Shown piece by piece: positions 61,657-64,000 of a DNA stretch of 64,000 bases (the stretch's first letter is position 1; every line of letters begins with the position of its first letter). Made by a program: the position numbers and the translations under genes. The notes beneath the pieces are model-generated. The model ran no database searches. It was not told the origin of the DNA and was given only the letters and a program-made list of their open reading frames with translations. Origin of the DNA: Pedobacter frigiditerrae (GTDB lineage Bacteria > Bacteroidota > Bacteroidia > Sphingobacteriales > Sphingobacteriaceae). The DNA is taken from positions 1,612,001 to 1,676,000 of the forward strand of contig NZ_JAVTSS010000002.1 in assembly GCF_032678705.1 (NCBI RefSeq), given 5' to 3'.

Positions 61657-62100
61657 TTAAGGTTTGTCTTTAATTAAGGGCCATTGCGTGTTTGCTTTTT
61701 CTATTAAAGAAGTTTGTTGTTTTGTCCACATCTCTTTCACCTTCCCGTTGTAATTAAAATAGAGCTTGCCATCAACAATGGTCCAAGTATCGGTTTGTGT
61801 TGGTGCTTTGTGGCCATCTGCAGTTCCGTAAGCACAATAGCCCCCATATTGTGGACTATATTTTTCTGGCGATTTTTTAAAGCTTTCTAAATTTGCTTTT
61901 GAAGAGAAAAGCCAAGTAGCATCTTTATAGGAATAGGAAAGGCTGTCGGCTCCTTTTACAGGTTTAGATTCGGTAAAAAAAGCTACAGGGTCATAGCCTT
62001 TAATCGCTTTGCCAGCAGTACAAAAGATTTCAGATTTTTGTGCTTTAACCATAGATACGGTAATCAGCAGCATTGCAGTAATTGTGAATAATTTTTTCAT
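61657..62100 (-). CDS. Exported YHS-domain protein, copy 2
   Basis: 147 residues with a signal peptide (about 20 residues, ending VKAQ). The YHS domain has KGYDPVAFFTESKPVKG, FSSKANLESFKKSPEKY and QYGGYCAYG. YHS domains bind metal or haem-linked sites. It is a paralogue of the gene 13 bases upstream. Confidence 0.85.
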   Translation of the reverse strand: MKKLFTITAMLLITVSMVKAQKSEIFCTAGKAIKGYDPVAFFTESKPVKGADSLSYSYKDATWLFSSKANLESFKKSPEKYSPQYGGYCAYGTADGHKAPTQTDTWTIVDGKLYFNYNGKVKEMWTKQQTSLIEKANTQWPLIKDKP

Positions 62101-62113
62101 GTTTTTTTATTGA

Positions 62114-62572
62114 TTAGTTGAGTTTTGACCAGTTTTGTTCTGCTTTTTGTTTAAGTATAGTTTCATTTTGGTTCCAATCTTTCAAAGTGTTATTGAAAAA
62201 TTTATTATAGAAAAGATAGAGTTTGCCATCTAATACTTTAAAAGTTTCGGGATCTACAGTTACCTTTTCGCCGGTTTTACCCATTGCATAAGCGCACCAA
62301 CCACCAAACTGAGGTTCATATTTTAAAGGGTTGGCTTTGAAAAGTTCACGGTTTTGAGTTGTAGCAAAATGGTAGGTAATACCCTCGTTGGTTAAGCTTA
62401 TTTCCTTTTTGCCTTCTATTGCTTTTTTGGAAGAAAAATAAGCTACTGGATCATAACCTTCAATTGCAAGTGCACTTTTGTCTATATTAAAGTTTTTTTT
62501 GCGTTGTGCCGTTTGGGCAGATGCTGATGTTAGTGAGAAAACTAGCAATAGCATTGTAATTATTATTCTCAT
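62114..62572 (-). CDS. Exported YHS-domain protein, copy 1
   Basis: 152 residues with a signal peptide ending near SASAQ. It carries EGYDPVAYFSSKKAIEG, FKANPLKYEPQFGGWCAYA and a KLYLFYN segment as in copy 2. It is the first gene of a five-gene minus-strand operon (YHS, YHS, DoxX, DinB, NRDE/ATP-grasp), divergent from the ECF sigma gene, which may control it. Confidence 0.85.
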   Translation of the reverse strand: MRIIITMLLLVFSLTSASAQTAQRKKNFNIDKSALAIEGYDPVAYFSSKKAIEGKKEISLTNEGITYHFATTQNRELFKANPLKYEPQFGGWCAYAMGKTGEKVTVDPETFKVLDGKLYLFYNKFFNNTLKDWNQNETILKQKAEQNWSKLN

Positions 62573-62747
62573 AATTTATTTCATGTTGTTTGCCAATTGG
62601 TCGTCTATGTTTTAAAATCCTTACAACTTTCCTTAAATTTTTTCTCGGTTAAAAAATTTATATTTCATTTTAAAAAAATTGTAAGGATGTATTTTGTTTT
62701 CCGACTAATAGAAAATGAATTATATTTATAAGCTATGACGTCAAGCT

Positions 62748-63347
62748 ATGCCAACTGAGAATGAAGATAAAACCTTAACTGAGCAATCATTATTGCTAGA
62801 CCCCAAAAAATGGGTTGGGGAGTATGCCGATTATCTTTTTAAATATGCTTTCTTACGTGTTCGTAATGACGATTTAGCGAGAGATTTGGTTCAGGAAACT
62901 TTTTTGGCAGCACTTAAAGGATTAACTGGTTTTGATGGAAGAAGTAGTGAACGTACTTGGCTAACTGCTATTTTAAAATTTAAAATAATCGATGTATACC
63001 GAAAGGAATCTTCAGGGCTAAATAACATCAAAAAGCTTACAGAGGAAGAATCGCTTCAAGACGATTTTTTTAATACTGATGATGGCCATTGGAAAAAGGA
63101 ACACGCACCAAAACCATTTGAAACAGGGCAAGACCCACTTCAAGCAAAAGAATTTAATAAGGTTCTAAAGGTGTGTATGCAGAAACTTCCAGTTTTATGG
63201 GCATCGGTATTTGCAATGAAACACCTAGATGAAGAAAAAACGGAAGTAATCCTTTCAGAACTTCGACTAACATCTGCAAATTTTTGGGTAATTATTCACC
63301 GGACAAAGCTTAGCCTAAGAGCTTGCCTTCAAAAAAATTGGTTATGA
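62748..63347 (+). CDS. ECF-family RNA polymerase sigma factor
   Basis: 199 residues. Region 2 is seen in YAFLRVRNDDLARDLVQETF and RTWLTAILKFKIIDVYRKE. Region 4 is seen in LRLTSANFWVIIHRTKLSLRACL. An acidic linker joins them. The stop overlaps the next start (ATGA), which is the arrangement of sigma/anti-sigma pairs. The 175-base divergent gap to the YHS operon suggests it could activate that operon. Confidence 0.9.
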   Translation: MPTENEDKTLTEQSLLLDPKKWVGEYADYLFKYAFLRVRNDDLARDLVQETFLAALKGLTGFDGRSSERTWLTAILKFKIIDVYRKESSGLNNIKKLTEEESLQDDFFNTDDGHWKKEHAPKPFETGQDPLQAKEFNKVLKVCMQKLPVLWASVFAMKHLDEEKTEVILSELRLTSANFWVIIHRTKLSLRACLQKNWL

Positions 63348-63619
63348 ACCCACTAAAGAAAATTTCCTACAACTGTCGCCAAGCAACTTTTTTGATTGAA
63401 AAAAAGAGCATAACTAGGATTTCAATAAAGGAACAGTTCGAACTTAAATTTCATCTGGCTGGCTGCTCTGTTTGTCAGCTGTTTGAGCAACAAAGCTTAA
63501 TGATTGATAGAATGGTAAAAAGACATTTTTTTACCGATACGAACGAAAACCCAAAGCTAGATGATGATTTTAAGAAAGCATTAACGAAGCGTATCGAAAA
63601 TGAAATGGATAAGCAATAA
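63344..63619 (+). CDS. Small zinc-finger anti-sigma-like protein
   Basis: 91 residues from ATG 63344; an earlier in-frame ATG at 63323 is inside the sigma gene. The motif FHLAGCSVCQLFEQQ (HxxxCxxC) resembles the zinc-binding anti-sigma domain. No membrane helix. The start overlaps the sigma stop, so the two products are probably made together and bind each other. Confidence 0.75.
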   Translation: MNPLKKISYNCRQATFLIEKKSITRISIKEQFELKFHLAGCSVCQLFEQQSLMIDRMVKRHFFTDTNENPKLDDDFKKALTKRIENEMDKQ

Positions 63620-63657
63620 GACAAAGGAATTTTTTTAATGTTCTCATACAGCAAACG

Positions 63658-63685
63658 AAGCCTTATAATGAAAATTATAAGGCTT
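63658..63685 (+). terminator. Terminator of the sigma/anti-sigma unit
   Basis: AAGCCTTATAAT (63658-63669), GAAA loop, ATTATAAGGCTT (63674-63685): a perfect 12-bp stem, 39 bases after the stop. The stem also suits termination from the other side. Confidence 0.85.
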
Positions 63686-63883
63686 TGGCTTTTATCGCTT
63701 GTTTTGAAATTTGAGGATAACCTTCTGAGCTATATCTACAATCATTTTCAGCTTAAACACATAAATTTTAATATACATTAATCATTTATGAATGATTGGG
63801 GCCTCAGCTATTGTAGATGTATTCCCTATTCGTGTGTTATTCGTATGTGGGTCCTATCTAATCCGCAATGAGTGCAAAACTAA

Positions 63884-63948
63884 TCCGCGTCTAGTCCGCC
63901 TCCAATGCGGACTAGACGCGGACTCAATGCGGACTAGATGCGGATTCA
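63884..63948. repeat. 16-bp inverted repeat plus two 22-bp tandem repeats
   Basis: TCCGCGTCTAGTCCGC (63884-63899) pairs perfectly with its complement at 63907-63922 over 7 bases. In addition 63905-63926 and 63927-63948 are 22-base tandem copies beginning ATGCGGACTAGA with two C/T differences. The final 380 bases of the window (63620-64000) have no convincing gene; a 62-codon frame here is made largely of the repeat. Confidence 0.8.
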
Positions 63949-64000
63949 CTAGGGAGAAAACAGCAATGGGACTGCAATGATAATTAAAGGATGATGCGGT

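Noticed and set aside
63792..63980. 62-codon frame at the right end
   Set aside because: About a third of it is the inverted and tandem repeat cluster, and the rest has no protein-like features.
1..64000. CRISPR array, insertion sequence, integrase or relaxase
   Set aside because: No regularly spaced repeats were seen, and none of the proteins carries transposase, tyrosine/serine recombinase or relaxase motifs.

Overview
The window comes from a Bacteroidota genome, most likely Sphingobacteriaceae (Pedobacter-like). The evidence is a Bacteroidetes-type conjugation operon (TraJ, TraK, TraM, TraN), promoter boxes of the TAnnTTTG form, a RND pump fused to its outer-membrane channel, and A+T-rich chromosomal genes. 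No rRNA, CRISPR array, insertion sequence, integrase or relaxase is visible, so the left end of the mobile element and its recombinase must lie outside the window.

Layout. (1) 1-12,970: transfer module of an integrative conjugative element (ICE). It holds three tandem paralogous exported proteins, a fourth exported protein, TraJ, TraK, a small TraL-like membrane protein, TraM, TraN, a TraG/VirD4 coupling ATPase, an M23 peptidase, ArdC antirestriction protein and DUF4099/DUF3945-type accessory genes. (2) 13,060-33,510: a defence island inserted behind the transfer genes. It begins with a four-gene plus-strand cassette (membrane protein, ADP-ribosyltransferase-like protein, DUF4209/HEPN protein, PD-(D/E)XK protein). 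This runs head-on, 16 bases apart, into a minus-strand cluster of C5 methyltransferase, MORC-like ATPase, Z1 helicase, DUF4420 nuclease, AIPR protein and Mrr-like nuclease. A GmrSD-type DUF262/DUF1524 protein and a SEFIR/TIR protein follow. (3) 33,740-57,630: a metal and arsenic resistance island. It carries a CusA-TolC fusion with its adaptor, a Fur-family regulator with a perfect palindromic operator, a Zn/Cd-type P-ATPase, Cys/His-rich exported proteins, a Cu P-ATPase, a multicopper oxidase-CopB fusion, DUF3347 and haem-binding proteins, and an ars operon (arsR, DUF6428, arsN-like, arsC, acr3, two metallophosphoesterases). It is bracketed by a 101-bp direct repeat (about 91% identical). The right copy runs into the 3' part of a tRNA-Asn gene, which is typical of ICE attachment. 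(4) 57,630-64,000: chromosomal flank with a glycerophosphodiester phosphodiesterase, an operon of YHS, YHS, DoxX, DinB and NRDE/ATP-grasp genes, an ECF sigma/anti-sigma pair and a short repeat cluster.

How it fits together. The element combines self-transfer, antirestriction (ArdC), a dense set of anti-phage or restriction functions, and copper/zinc/arsenic resistance as selectable cargo. The methyltransferase cluster matches a known class of MORC/Z1/AIPR restriction operons. The four-gene cassette at 13-19 kb is the part least explained by known systems.
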